Positions 34,223-42,726 are shown, numbered from the stretch's first letter. The stretch: 64,000 nucleotides of DNA from Acetobacter farinalis (GCF_026240015.1 NZ_JAPIUX010000002.1:186001-250000); one strand, 5' to 3'. Made by a program: numbers and translations. The notes: generated by a model not told the origin, from the letters alone.

Positions 34223-36991
34223 ATGACAAGCACTCCGTCTTCTGGTGAACCCGGGTCTTCTTCCAGTAAAACCGATGGGAGCGCGGCCTCCCCCCGGCAG
34301 GGTATGGCATGGCGCAGGCCGCGTTTCCGCCAGTGGCGGGGGCTGCTGGGCACGGTTGCCGCAGTCGCGCTGGTGGGCACCACGGGGGCGGCTGTTTTCG
34401 TATGGAATCAGTATGAGGGTCTCGTGGCGGACCTGCCAACGGTTGAGGGGTTGCGCACCTATCAGCCGCCGGTAATGAGCCGCCTTTATGCGTCGGATGA
34501 CCGGCTGATTGCCGAACTGGCGGATGAGCGCCGGGTGTTTGTGCCCTACAGCGCCATTCCCGACCGGGTGAAGAACGCCTTTATTGCCGCGGAAGACCAG
34601 AAGTTCTGGAGCCATAACGGGGTGGACCCGATGGCGATTGCCCGCGCGGGGCTGACAGACCTGACACGCGGCAAGGGCCGCAGACCGATTGGGGCTTCCA
34701 CCATCACGCAGCAGGTGGCGCGCGTCATGCTGCTGGGCAGTAATGCTGTCTCCATGAAGCGCAAGGCCAAGGAAGCGTTTCTGGCCATGCGGATTGAGCA
34801 GGTTCTGCCCAAGGAAAAAATTCTCGAAATCTATCTGAACGAAATCTATCTCGGCAGCGGGGCTTACGGGATCGGGGCTGCCGCGCAGACCTATTTCAAC
34901 AAACCGCTTGACCAGCTTGATGATGCGGAAGCCGCGTTCCTTGGCGCGCTGCCCAAATCTCCCACCAATTATAACCCGGTCCGCTTCCCGGATGCCGCGC
35001 GGGGGCGGCGTAACTGGGTGCTGGAACGTATGGCGGAAACCGGCGCGCTGACGCATGAGGCCGCCCGTGCGGCGGAAGCTGAACCGCTGATCCCGCATAA
35101 TTTCGTGCGGCCTGGCCCGGCTCCGGGCTCCGAGTGGTTTGCCGAGGAAGTGCGGCGGCAGCTTCTGGAAAAATACGGTCAGGACATGACCATGCAGGGC
35201 GGGCTGGATGTGCACACCAGTCTCGATCCGGCCCTTCAGCTTGCCGCGCAGACCGTGCTGCGGCAGGGGCTGATGGCGTATGACCGCGCACATGGGGGCT
35301 GGCGTGGGCCGGTCAGACATCTGCAAGCCATTAATGCCTCGTCCTCTCAGGAAGACTGGGCCGCGGCGCTGAAGGCGGAGGCTGCACCGCCGGGCATGCT
35401 GGATCAGTGGCGTCTGGCTGTGGTGCTGGACCCGGTTCATGGCCGCGTTGGCTGGCTGGAGGGGGCTGTTGTCCGCCGTGGGGCCAGCATGCAAGGCGGT
35501 ACACCGCAGACAGGCGAGATTCAGGAGCGGGATCTGGCATGGGTGCGGCGTTTCCGGTCCTTGAAGGCGGGCGATCTTGTGATGGTCGAACCGCAGGCCC
35601 AGAGCAGCCGCGTGGCGCTGATGCAGGTGCCGCATGTAGAAGGCGCGGTCGTCACGATGAATGCCCGCACGGGCCGTGTTCTGGCGCTGGTGGGGGGCTG
35701 GTCCTTCCAGATGTCGCAGTTTGACCGTGCCACACAGGCCCTGCGTCAGCCCGGTTCGTCCTTCAAGCCGTTTGTCTATCTGCAGGCCATGGAGCAGGGC
35801 ATTTCGCCCTCGCAGTCATTCAGCGATTCGCCGGTTTCTTACGGAGCCTGGCACCCGAATAACTATGAGAAGGATTTCTGGGGGCCGACCTCCCTGCATG
35901 ACGCCCTGCGCGAATCCCGCAATCTGGTGACCATCCGTCTGGCAGCCCATATCGGCATCAAGAACGTGGCGGATATGGCAACCCGAATCGGCCTGGTGGA
36001 CTCCATGCCCCATGTGTTGCCAGCGGCTCTCGGGGCGGTGGAAACAACCGTGCTGAAAGAAGCCGGAGCCTATGCCTCGATTGCTGCGGGAGGGCGGAAA
36101 GTAACCCCGACCCTGATTGACGATGTGCAGGACCGCGAAGGGCATGTGATCTGGCGTCCGGAGGGGATTTCCCTGATTGCGGCTTCGGCGCAGGGGGCGG
36201 ATGCCAAGGCCACGCCGCCTGCCGGTGCCTCCTCCACGGAGGCCGATGCCGTTTTCCCGGATGCTCCAAAAGGGCAGGCTGATGCCAAAACACCAGCCGC
36301 CGCCCCGGCTCAGGCACCGGACAAAGCGACACAGGCGGCTCTGCCGGGGCAGGGTGATCTGCCGGAATTGCAGGATAACCGCCCGCGTGTGGCCTCCGAG
36401 CAGAGCGCGTTCCAGATTACGACCATGCTGCAGGATGTCATCCGGCGCGGGACCGGCGTGGAGGCCGGGAAGGGGATTGATTACCCCGTGGCCGGGAAGA
36501 CCGGCACCAGCCAGAACTTCAATGATGCATGGTTCGCGGGCTATTCTCCTGATCTGGTGACAGTTGTCTGGATCGGGTTTGATACGCCGGAATCTCTGGG
36601 CAAGAACGAAACCGGTGGCGCCATTGCCGGTCCGATCTGGAACAAGGTGATGAAAGTCGCGTTTGAGGGCCACCCGAAGCTCGACTTCGCCGCGCCGGAG
36701 GGCGTGACGCTGGTGCGCTATGACACGGGCCGGGGTGTGGCGGTGGATGCCTTCAAGCCCGGACAGATTCCGGGTGTGAGTGTCAGTCTGGCGGATAACG
36801 GAGCCTCGCACGAGCTGACGGCGGCGGACACCGGGGCTGAGAACATGCCGACTTCGGAAAATGATATGGATGCCGGATCGGGCCAGCCCGGTGCAGGCTC
36901 TGGTAACCCAAGCCAGGTTGCAGCCCCCGGCACGCCAAAAGCACCACCAGCCGCTTCCGGGGGTGACATTGGCATGGGCGGCCTTTATTGA
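34223..36991 (+). CDS. mrcA: Penicillin-binding protein 1A (bifunctional glycosyltransferase/transpeptidase)
   Basis: 922 residues. A cytosolic Ser/Pro-rich start, one membrane helix (about 38-60), a GT51 glycosyltransferase domain (EDQKFWSHNGVDPMAIARA, GASTITQQVARVML, LPKEKILEIYLNEIYLGSGAYGIGAAAQTYF), an OB-like insert, and the transpeptidase domain with SxxK (RQPGSSFKPFVYL), SRN (ESRNLVT) and KTGTS (AGKTGTSQNFNDAWFAGY). A disordered Ala/Pro linker is inserted within the transpeptidase region (about 650-710), and the C-terminal tail is Ser/Pro/Gly-rich. ATG 34223 has AAAGGA 7 bases upstream. It polymerises and cross-links peptidoglycan. Confidence 0.95.
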   Translation: MTSTPSSGEPGSSSSKTDGSAASPRQGMAWRRPRFRQWRGLLGTVAAVALVGTTGAAVFVWNQYEGLVADLPTVEGLRTYQPPVMSRLYASDDRLIAELADERRVFVPYSAIPDRVKNAFIAAEDQKFWSHNGVDPMAIARAGLTDLTRGKGRRPIGASTITQQVARVMLLGSNAVSMKRKAKEAFLAMRIEQVLPKEKILEIYLNEIYLGSGAYGIGAAAQTYFNKPLDQLDDAEAAFLGALPKSPTNYNPVRFPDAARGRRNWVLERMAETGALTHEAARAAEAEPLIPHNFVRPGPAPGSEWFAEEVRRQLLEKYGQDMTMQGGLDVHTSLDPALQLAAQTVLRQGLMAYDRAHGGWRGPVRHLQAINASSSQEDWAAALKAEAAPPGMLDQWRLAVVLDPVHGRVGWLEGAVVRRGASMQGGTPQTGEIQERDLAWVRRFRSLKAGDLVMVEPQAQSSRVALMQVPHVEGAVVTMNARTGRVLALVGGWSFQMSQFDRATQALRQPGSSFKPFVYLQAMEQGISPSQSFSDSPVSYGAWHPNNYEKDFWGPTSLHDALRESRNLVTIRLAAHIGIKNVADMATRIGLVDSMPHVLPAALGAVETTVLKEAGAYASIAAGGRKVTPTLIDDVQDREGHVIWRPEGISLIAASAQGADAKATPPAGASSTEADAVFPDAPKGQADAKTPAAAPAQAPDKATQAALPGQGDLPELQDNRPRVASEQSAFQITTMLQDVIRRGTGVEAGKGIDYPVAGKTGTSQNFNDAWFAGYSPDLVTVVWIGFDTPESLGKNETGGAIAGPIWNKVMKVAFEGHPKLDFAAPEGVTLVRYDTGRGVAVDAFKPGQIPGVSVSLADNGASHELTAADTGAENMPTSENDMDAGSGQPGAGSGNPSQVAAPGTPKAPPAASGGDIGMGGLY

Positions 36992-37046
36992 GGCCGTTCG
37001 CAAACGTAAGACGTTCTTCTTAAAGACCTGATGGAGAGACAGCCCG

Positions 37047-38178
37047 ATGTCGGCTGAAACAGAAGCGCTTAATGACCAGATCAAGCAGTCGGTGGCACTG
37101 CTGAGGAGGCATCTTTAACTGGGATGTCGCCCAGGCCAGACTTGCCGAACTGAACAACCGGGCTGAAGACCCGGATCTGTGGAATGATTCCGACGCTGCC
37201 CAGAAGCTGATGCGTGAACGCACGCTGCTGGCCGGGCAGGTGGACGGTGTGCAGAAGCTTGAAACCAGCGTGCAGGAAACCTGTGAACTGGTGGAAATGG
37301 CGGAAGCGGAAGGGGATGCGGAGATTGTGGCGGAAGCCACCGCTGCCCTGAAGGCGCTGGCCGAAGAAGCCAAACGCCGCGAGACCGAAAGCCTGCTGTC
37401 TGGCGAGGCGGACAGCAATGACTGCTACGTGGAAGTCAATGCGGGTGCCGGTGGCACGGAAGCGCAGGACTGGGCGGAAATGATGCTGCGGATGTACACC
37501 CGCTGGGCGGAAGCCCATGGGTACAAGGTCACGCTGATGGAAAGTTCCGAAGGGGAACAGGCCGGCCTGAAATCCGCAACCATGCTGGTGTCCGGCCCGA
37601 ATGCCTATGGCTGGCTGAAGACGGAAGCCGGGGTTCACCGTCTGGTGCGCATCTCTCCGTTCGATGCGGCGGCCCGGCGGCAGACGTCCTTTGCCTCTGT
37701 CTGGGTTTATCCGGTGATTGATGATTCGATCGAGATCGAAATCAACGATTCCGACCTGAAGGTAGATACATTCCGTGCCTCCGGCGCGGGTGGGCAGCAC
37801 GTCAACAAGACCGATTCGGCCATCCGTATCACCCATATCCCCACCGGGATTGTGGTGGCGTGCCAGACGGACCGCTCCCAGCACCGCAACCGTGCAACGG
37901 CCATGCAGATGCTGCGGGCGCGGATGTATGAGGTGGAACTGCAAAAGCGTGAAGCCGCCGCCGCCGCAACGGAAGCCGCCAAGACAGATATCGGCTGGGG
38001 GCACCAGATCCGGTCTTATGTTCTGGCACCGTATCAGATGGTCAAGGACCTGCGCACCAACGTGGAAACCGGGAATCCCGGGGCCGTGCTGGATGGGGAC
38101 CTTGATGCATTCATGGCCGCCGCTCTTGCCGCCCGTGTGGGGGCTACCCGCTCTGAAGCCAGTGCGAACGCGCAATAA
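37047..38178 (+). CDS. prfB: Peptide chain release factor 2, expressed by programmed +1 frameshift
   Basis: The gene is split over two frames: 37047-37115 (23 codons, MSAETEALNDQIKQ...RRHL) ends at CTT TAA C, and translation resumes one base forward at 37117 (AAC TGG GAT GTC) to 38178, giving about 376 residues. Joining reads RRHL-NWDVAQARLAELNNRAEDPDLWND, the normal RF2 N terminus. RF2-specific SPF (RISPFDAA) and catalytic GGQ (GAGGQHVNKTDSA) are present. An internal Shine-Dalgarno AGGAGG (37104-37109) lies 3 bases before CTT, exactly as at the known E. coli frameshift site. Unusually, the in-frame stop is TAA, not TGA. GGAG sits 10 bases before the start ATG. Confidence 0.95.
37104..37119 (+). 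other. Programmed +1 frameshift site in prfB (AGGAGG-CAT-CTT-TAA-C)
   Basis: Internal Shine-Dalgarno AGGAGG at 37104-37109, a three-base spacer CAT, slip codon CTT at 37113-37115, stop TAA at 37116-37118 and following C. Arrangement matches the canonical AGGGGG-UAU-CUU-UGA-C of E. coli except for UAA replacing UGA. Confidence 0.93.
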
Positions 38179-38200
38179 ACAGCGCATTTTCGGCGGGTGA

Positions 38201-38230
38201 AAAACAGGCCTCTCTGAGGCCTGTTTTTTT
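38201..38230 (+). terminator. prfB intrinsic terminator
   Basis: AAAACAGGCCTC (38201-38212) pairs with GAGGCCTGTTTT (38216-38227) around TCT, followed by a T7 run. The A run on the left also permits termination from the minus side. Confidence 0.95.
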
Positions 38231-38631
38231 ATATTTCGCGCAGACGTGAAACCACGACAGCTTTGTGCGCGTTAAGAAGAAATTTTTTTTAAAATTGTAA
38301 TGGTCTGAAAACAGGCAGAGAGACGCTCGTTTTTTCCCTGCCTGTACAAAAAATGGCATTTTTCTGCGGATTCAGGCTTCCCGCCTGTTTAATGAGCACT
38401 ATGCCCGTTAACGGGGCAGCGTTCATTTTCGATCAAGAACATTCTTGACATATATGCTGTCAAATTGCCCAATCAAGGTCAGGAAGATGGCAGCCATGCA
38501 GCTCTGTCAGTCTATCCAGTGCTGAGGCACGAAATGTTGGTGCAGGGCCATCAGTTTTTGATGCCATAGATCAGGTGATGGCGCTGGCCAGTGTTTCCTT
38601 GGCTGGCGTGGAAGAAGGAGGATGTAGAAAT
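38231..38631. other. AT-rich intergenic region upstream of tonB with several inverted repeats
   Basis: About 400 bases without a convincing gene, clearly more AT-rich than its surroundings. Contents: ACAGGCAG (38311-38318) paired with CTGCCTGT (38338-38345) around a T-rich loop; CAGGC/GCCTG near 38366-38392; CAAGAA-CA-TTCTTG (38434-38447); and TTGACA-N7-TGTCAA (38445-38463). The last two overlap and look like operator or promoter elements for the tonB operon. No Fur-type GATAAT repeats are evident. A small RNA gene cannot be excluded. Confidence 0.6.
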
Positions 38632-39342
38632 ATGAAGGACCACACGCAACAGCAACGGAGTCCGGTGCGCTTTGTCGTCGGAACAGGAGCTGTTGTCGGT
38701 GTTGTTGCTCTGCTGGTTGTAATTCTGCTGCATCTTTTGGCGGTTGTGGGACTTATGTACGGCATGGGGACGTCTGCAAGCGTTCCGGTGACGCATCCGC
38801 CCATCAAGACCAGAATTCTGCCACCACCGCCACCACCACCGCCCCCGCCGCCGCCGCCCCCGCCGCCGCCAGTCATGACGGTTCCGCCGCCGCCGTATAT
38901 TCCGCCGCCGAAGATACAGCTGCCGCCGCCGCCGAACCCGCCGATCAAGCATGTCTCTCGTACGCCGCCCAAAAAGGCGTCGCCCCCGCAGACAGTTACG
39001 GCACCGGCGCCACCTGTATCGAGTGAACCGGCGTCCCACGCGGCACCGTCCAACTCGCCGGATACATCGGCAGGAACATCGCCGCTGAACAACGCCCGGC
39101 CTGTCTATCCGCCTGATATGGAGGAAGACAATATTGAAGGCCGCGTGACTGTTGCATGCGATGTGGAAACAACGGGGATGACGAGCAACTGTTCTGTTCA
39201 GTCCGTGCAGGGAGGACAATCCTTCGCGCAGGCTGCTCTGGATTACGTTCACAAGGCCCGGTACCGCCCGGCCATGAAGAATGGTTCTCCCGTCAAGGAG
39301 CTTCACAAGGTGTATGTGATCAGGTTCAGACTGGATGACTGA
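38632..39342 (+). CDS. tonB: TonB-like energy transducer with 17-proline run
   Basis: 236 residues. A cytosolic stub, one membrane helix (about 15-45, FVVGTGAVVGVVALLVVILLHLLAVVGL in part), then a Pro-rich periplasmic spacer containing 17 consecutive Pro (codons 38821-38871) and more PPP clusters with Lys, and a C-terminal TonB domain from RPVYPPDMEEDNIEGRVTVACDVETTG to KARYRPAMKNGSPVKELHKVYVIRFRL. It couples inner-membrane proton motive force to outer-membrane receptors. AAGGAGG lies 10 bases before ATG 38632. First gene of a tonB-exbB-exbD-exbD-TPR cluster. Confidence 0.9.
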   Translation: MKDHTQQQRSPVRFVVGTGAVVGVVALLVVILLHLLAVVGLMYGMGTSASVPVTHPPIKTRILPPPPPPPPPPPPPPPPPVMTVPPPPYIPPPKIQLPPPPNPPIKHVSRTPPKKASPPQTVTAPAPPVSSEPASHAAPSNSPDTSAGTSPLNNARPVYPPDMEEDNIEGRVTVACDVETTGMTSNCSVQSVQGGQSFAQAALDYVHKARYRPAMKNGSPVKELHKVYVIRFRLDD

Positions 39343-39430
39343 CCCCGGCATCACGCCGAACTCTGCAGAAAACTACCTGGTGGCGGGAGGCTCCCGTCAC
39401 CAGGCCGAAAAGATAAGGATTTTTAGGTAC

Positions 39431-40435
39431 ATGATCAGACTGTCTCGTCTTCCAGTGTCGGGTCTCGCGGTTCCTGCCCTCGCGGTCATGCTGGGCACGG
39501 TGACACCGGTTCTGGCTCTCGCACAGGATGCCTCCTCCGCTCCTGCCGCTTCAGCGCCTGCCGCTCCTGCTCCCGATGCGGCTGCTCCTGCCGCAGCTCC
39601 GGCCCCGGCTCCGGCAGCAGATACGGCAGCTCCCGCTGCTGCCCCTGCACCCGATGCCTCCGCTCCTGCGGCCCCGGCAGCAGCTCCGGCCGTAAAGGAA
39701 GAAGCCAACCCGTACGGTCTTGGCGCCCTGTGGTCCAACGGTGACATTATTGCTCGTGGCGTGCTGGTGATCATGCTGATCATGTCCCTCGGCACCTGGT
39801 ACATCATGATCACCAAGTTCTTTGAGCAGGCCCGTCTGTTCGCTGCCGCCAAGGAAGCCACCAAGCTGTTCTGGACAAAGAGCACGATTCAGGAAGGCGC
39901 TGCCGCCCTGAAACCGACCTCTCCGTTCCGCTACATTGCCGATACCGGCATTGTTGCAGCAGAACACCATGAAGGCACGATGCAGGAATCCATCGACCTG
40001 AACAGCTGGACCTCCCTGTCCATTCAGCGTTCGGTGAACAACATCCAGAACAGCCTTCAGTCTGGTCTGGCCTTCCTGGGCACCGTGGGTTCAACCTCTC
40101 CGTTCGTTGGTCTGTTCGGCACCGTCTGGGGTATTTATCATGCCCTGACCGCCATCGGCATTGCCGGCCAGGCGTCCATCGACAAGGTTGCCGGTCCGGT
40201 TGGTGAATCTCTGATCATGACAGCTATTGGTCTGGCCACCGCTGTTCCGGCCGTGCTGGGGTACAACCTGCTGGTGCGTCGTAACAAAGGTGCAATGGAC
40301 CGCGTGCGTGACTTCGCGGCTGACCTTCAGTCCATCCTGATCGGTGGCCTGCGCCACGGTGCCGGTGTGGAAAGCATTGTTGTGCGTGCCGATAACTCTC
40401 CCACCACCTCAACCATCTCTAACCGGGTAGGTTAA
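39431..40435 (+). CDS. exbB: ExbB/MotA-TolQ proton channel subunit with Ala/Pro-rich extension
   Basis: 334 residues. A signal-like first helix (VPALAVMLGTVTPVLALA) is followed by an Ala/Pro/Asp low-complexity periplasmic stretch (about residues 30-85), a membrane helix (GVLVIMLIMSLGTWYIMITKFFEQ), a cytosolic domain, and two further helices carrying the family signature STSPFVGLFGTVWGIYHAL and GESLIMTAIGLATAVPAVLGYNLLVRR. It forms the pentameric channel with ExbD that powers TonB. ATG 39431 is chosen from the signal peptide and the nearby AAGGAT. Two bases separate it from exbD. The N-terminal extension is longer than in E. coli ExbB. Confidence 0.93.
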   Translation: MIRLSRLPVSGLAVPALAVMLGTVTPVLALAQDASSAPAASAPAAPAPDAAAPAAAPAPAPAADTAAPAAAPAPDASAPAAPAAAPAVKEEANPYGLGALWSNGDIIARGVLVIMLIMSLGTWYIMITKFFEQARLFAAAKEATKLFWTKSTIQEGAAALKPTSPFRYIADTGIVAAEHHEGTMQESIDLNSWTSLSIQRSVNNIQNSLQSGLAFLGTVGSTSPFVGLFGTVWGIYHALTAIGIAGQASIDKVAGPVGESLIMTAIGLATAVPAVLGYNLLVRRNKGAMDRVRDFAADLQSILIGGLRHGAGVESIVVRADNSPTTSTISNRVG

Positions 40436-40437
40436 TC

Positions 40438-40863
40438 ATGGGTATGTCTGTCGGAGACAGCGGGGGCGAAGACGACGTCGTATCGGCGATCAACACAACG
40501 CCTCTCGTTGATGTCATGCTGGTGTTGCTGATCATCTTTCTGATCACAATTCCGGTTGCAACCCACACGGTCAAAGTCTCTTTGCCGAAGGATATGAACC
40601 AGCCGACACAGACAAAGATGTCCAACGTCGTGCTTGCAGTGACGGAGAACGGACAGGCATACTGGGATGAAACGCCACTCAAGGGCCGGGCTGATCTTCT
40701 GGACCGGCTTGAAAAGGCGGCAGTCCAGAAACCTCAGCCGCAGATCCAGATTCGTGGCGATGTGAAAACCCGCTATGAATCAGTCGGCAAGCTGATCGAG
40801 GCCTGTCAGGAAGCTGGTATCTATCGTATCGACTTTATTACCGAGCGGCCAAAAACCAACTGA
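40438..40863 (+). CDS. exbD: ExbD/TolR biopolymer transport protein (first copy)
   Basis: 141 residues: cytosolic start GMSVGDSGGEDDVVSAINTTPLVDVMLVLLIIFLITIPV, in which the membrane Asp of TPLVDVMLVLL is the proton-carrying residue, then a periplasmic domain with LPKDMNQPTQTK, VLAVTENGQAYWDETPL, IQIRGDVKTRYESVGKLIEACQEAGIYRIDFITERP. It pairs with ExbB. Start is two bases after exbB stop. A very G/C-rich hairpin follows before the second exbD copy. Confidence 0.94.
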   Translation: MGMSVGDSGGEDDVVSAINTTPLVDVMLVLLIIFLITIPVATHTVKVSLPKDMNQPTQTKMSNVVLAVTENGQAYWDETPLKGRADLLDRLEKAAVQKPQPQIQIRGDVKTRYESVGKLIEACQEAGIYRIDFITERPKTN

Positions 40864-40878
40864 CCAAGCAGGAAAGTT

Positions 40879-40911
40879 CCGCCCTCCCTCCCGTGAGGGG
40901 GAGGGGGCGGG
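40879..40911 (+). other. G/C-rich hairpin (possible G-quadruplex) inside the exbD-exbD spacer
   Basis: Pyrimidine arm CCGCCCTCCCTCCC (40879-40892), loop GTGA, purine arm GGGGGAGGGGGCGGG (40897-40911). It folds as a bulged stem without a U tract, 16 bases after the exbD stop. The purine arm has three or more G tracts. Confidence 0.7.
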
Positions 40912-40986
40912 CCTTCAGTCCACTATCCCGCGTCCGGCCTGGTTTGGACCGCGCCGTGGAACCAGAGTTTGAGAGAGTGACAGCCC

Positions 40987-41427
40987 ATGGGCATGAATGT
41001 CGGATCGGAAAGCACGACGGAAGACGAAGGCATTGTCGATATCAACACCACGCCGCTGATCGACGTGATGCTGGTTCTGCTGATCATGCTTATCATCACA
41101 ATTCCTTTGCAGACCCAGGCCGTTTCCATTGATCTTCCGCAGGGCAACCCGCCGCCCTCTACGGTTGAAACGCCGGTGGTGACGCTTGCGGTTGATTTTG
41201 ACAACAGCATTACCTGGAACGGGCAGCCTGTTTCCAGTGAGGATGAGCTTCAGGCGCGCCTGAGAGAAGCGGCCACAGGGCCGGAAGCCTCTCAGCCGGA
41301 AGTGCATCTGCAACCAAACCGTCTGGCCGATTACAAAACTGTGGTGCATGTTATGGCAGACGCCCAGCGGCTTGGTGTCACCAAGCTTGGTATCGTCGGG
41401 CAGGAACAATTCGCAGAAGGTCAGTGA
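40987..41427 (+). CDS. exbD: ExbD/TolR biopolymer transport protein (second copy)
   Basis: 146 residues. GMNVGSESTTEDEGIVDINTTPLIDVMLVLLIMLIITIPLQTQAVSIDLPQ repeats the architecture of the first copy, including the membrane Asp (TPLIDVMLVLL), but the periplasmic part (VTLAVDFDNSITWNGQPVSSEDELQARLREA, KTVVHVMADAQRLGVTKLGIVGQEQF) is clearly divergent. Two ExbD paralogues in one tonB cluster are known in Xanthomonas and other bacteria and may specialise. It is 123 bases after the first copy. Confidence 0.93.
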   Translation: MGMNVGSESTTEDEGIVDINTTPLIDVMLVLLIMLIITIPLQTQAVSIDLPQGNPPPSTVETPVVTLAVDFDNSITWNGQPVSSEDELQARLREAATGPEASQPEVHLQPNRLADYKTVVHVMADAQRLGVTKLGIVGQEQFAEGQ

Positions 41428-41431
41428 TCTG

Positions 41432-42652
41432 ATGTCATCTCGTCTTTTACGCGTCGCGTTGTTCGCCAGCGCAGCATTTGCTTTCTCTTATCCCGCAGCC
41501 AAGGCTGAGGATGTTCTGGGGGCAGGTGTTGGCAAGGCGCTTCAGCAGGCACAATCCGCCCTGTCCGCTCACGACTACACCAAGGCCATGGCTGCGGTGG
41601 ACGCCGCCGATGCGGTAAAGGGCAAGAGTGACTACGAGTCCTACACGATTACCCAGATGCGCGCCGCAGTGGCAACGCAGGCCGGGAAAATTGATGAGGC
41701 AACCTCTGCTTATGACAAGCTGATTGCCTCCCCCCGCACGCCGAAAGACACAAAGCACCAGATGCTGATGTCTGAAGCGACAATGGCTTATACCGCAAAG
41801 GATTATCCGCGCGCGGTGAAGGCCATTGAGCGGTACCAGAAGGAAGTTGGCCCCAACGCCACAATGGATACGCTTCTGGCGCAGTCCTACTACCTTCAGA
41901 AAGATTATCCGAATTCCGTTCGTGTGCTGAAGCAGCAGATTGATCAGGAAATCAAGGCGAAGAAGGTGCCTGCGGAATCCCAGCTCCAGATGCTGGGCGC
42001 AAGTGCTACCGCCATGAAGGATTCCACCACCACCACGCATGCGTATGTGCTGCTGGCCACCTATTATCCCAAAAAGGAATATTGGGCGCTGCTGCTGCAC
42101 GAGCTCATCGTGAACCCGAAAATTCCGCCGTCACTCCAGCTTGATGTCTATCGTATCCGTCTGGCTGCCGGGAATGTCTCTCAGGCGCGTGACTTCATGG
42201 ATATGACGGAAATCGCCATGCAGGCCGGTATGCCCCAGCTGGCGCTGGACCTGATGAACCAGGGGTATCAGGCCAATGTGCTCGGGCAGGGGGCGGAAGC
42301 ACCGCGTCAGGCCCGCCTGAAAGCCATGGTGGAAAAATCCGTTGCGGATAAAAAAGCCTCCATCGCGGCGGATGAAGCGGCTGCTCTCAAGCAGAAAACC
42401 GGTGATGACCTGCTGACGGTTGGCTATAATGACGTCACCTTCGGTCAGGCTGATAAAGGTCTGGCGCTGATGCAGCAGGCGATTGCCAAGGGCGTGACGG
42501 ATGTGAACGTTGCCCGCCTGCACTATGGTCTGGCGCAGCTTGCCGCTGGCAAGAAGGCGGATGCCATTGCAACGCTTAAAACCGTTGATGGCGGCAGTGG
42601 CGCACAGGACATTGCGCAGCTCTGGGTGCTGAAACTTTCTGCAGCCAAGTAA
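41432..42652 (+). CDS. Periplasmic TPR-repeat protein of the TonB cluster
   Basis: 406 residues with a Sec signal peptide (RVALFASAAFAFSYPAAKA). The mature protein is helical throughout with TPR-like pairs: KALQQAQSALSAHDYTKAMAAVDAADAV, GKIDEATSAYDKLIAS, KHQMLMSEATMAYTAKDYPRAVKAIERYQKEVG, TLLAQSYYLQKDYPNSVRVLKQQI, and a C-terminal HYGLAQLAAGKKADAIATLKTV. It starts 4 bases after the second exbD, so it is co-translated. A TPR partner of TonB/ExbBD (as TtpA in Vibrio) is a reasonable idea; its exact role is unknown. Confidence 0.8.
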   Translation: MSSRLLRVALFASAAFAFSYPAAKAEDVLGAGVGKALQQAQSALSAHDYTKAMAAVDAADAVKGKSDYESYTITQMRAAVATQAGKIDEATSAYDKLIASPRTPKDTKHQMLMSEATMAYTAKDYPRAVKAIERYQKEVGPNATMDTLLAQSYYLQKDYPNSVRVLKQQIDQEIKAKKVPAESQLQMLGASATAMKDSTTTTHAYVLLATYYPKKEYWALLLHELIVNPKIPPSLQLDVYRIRLAAGNVSQARDFMDMTEIAMQAGMPQLALDLMNQGYQANVLGQGAEAPRQARLKAMVEKSVADKKASIAADEAAALKQKTGDDLLTVGYNDVTFGQADKGLALMQQAIAKGVTDVNVARLHYGLAQLAAGKKADAIATLKTVDGGSGAQDIAQLWVLKLSAAK

Positions 42653-42690
42653 AGCCATCCGGGTCTGAAAAAGTCTGATCCGTTCAGGTA

Positions 42691-42726
42691 TAAAAAAGGT
42701 CGTCTCTCAGACGGCCTTTTTTTTCG
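42691..42726 (+). terminator. Terminator of the tonB-exbBD-TPR operon
   Basis: AAAAAAGG (42692-42699) and CGTCT (42701-42705) pair with AGACG (42709-42713) and CCTTTTTT (42715-42722) around CTC; the T run continues to 42724. Confidence 0.94.

Noticed and set aside
38445..38450. TTGACA as a tonB -35 box
   Set aside because: No acceptable -10 hexamer 16-18 bases downstream; it is better explained as half of the TTGACA-N7-TGTCAA repeat.
38821..38871. Triplet-repeat tract as a CRISPR-like or mobile repeat
   Set aside because: It is the in-frame polyproline region of TonB with no spacers.
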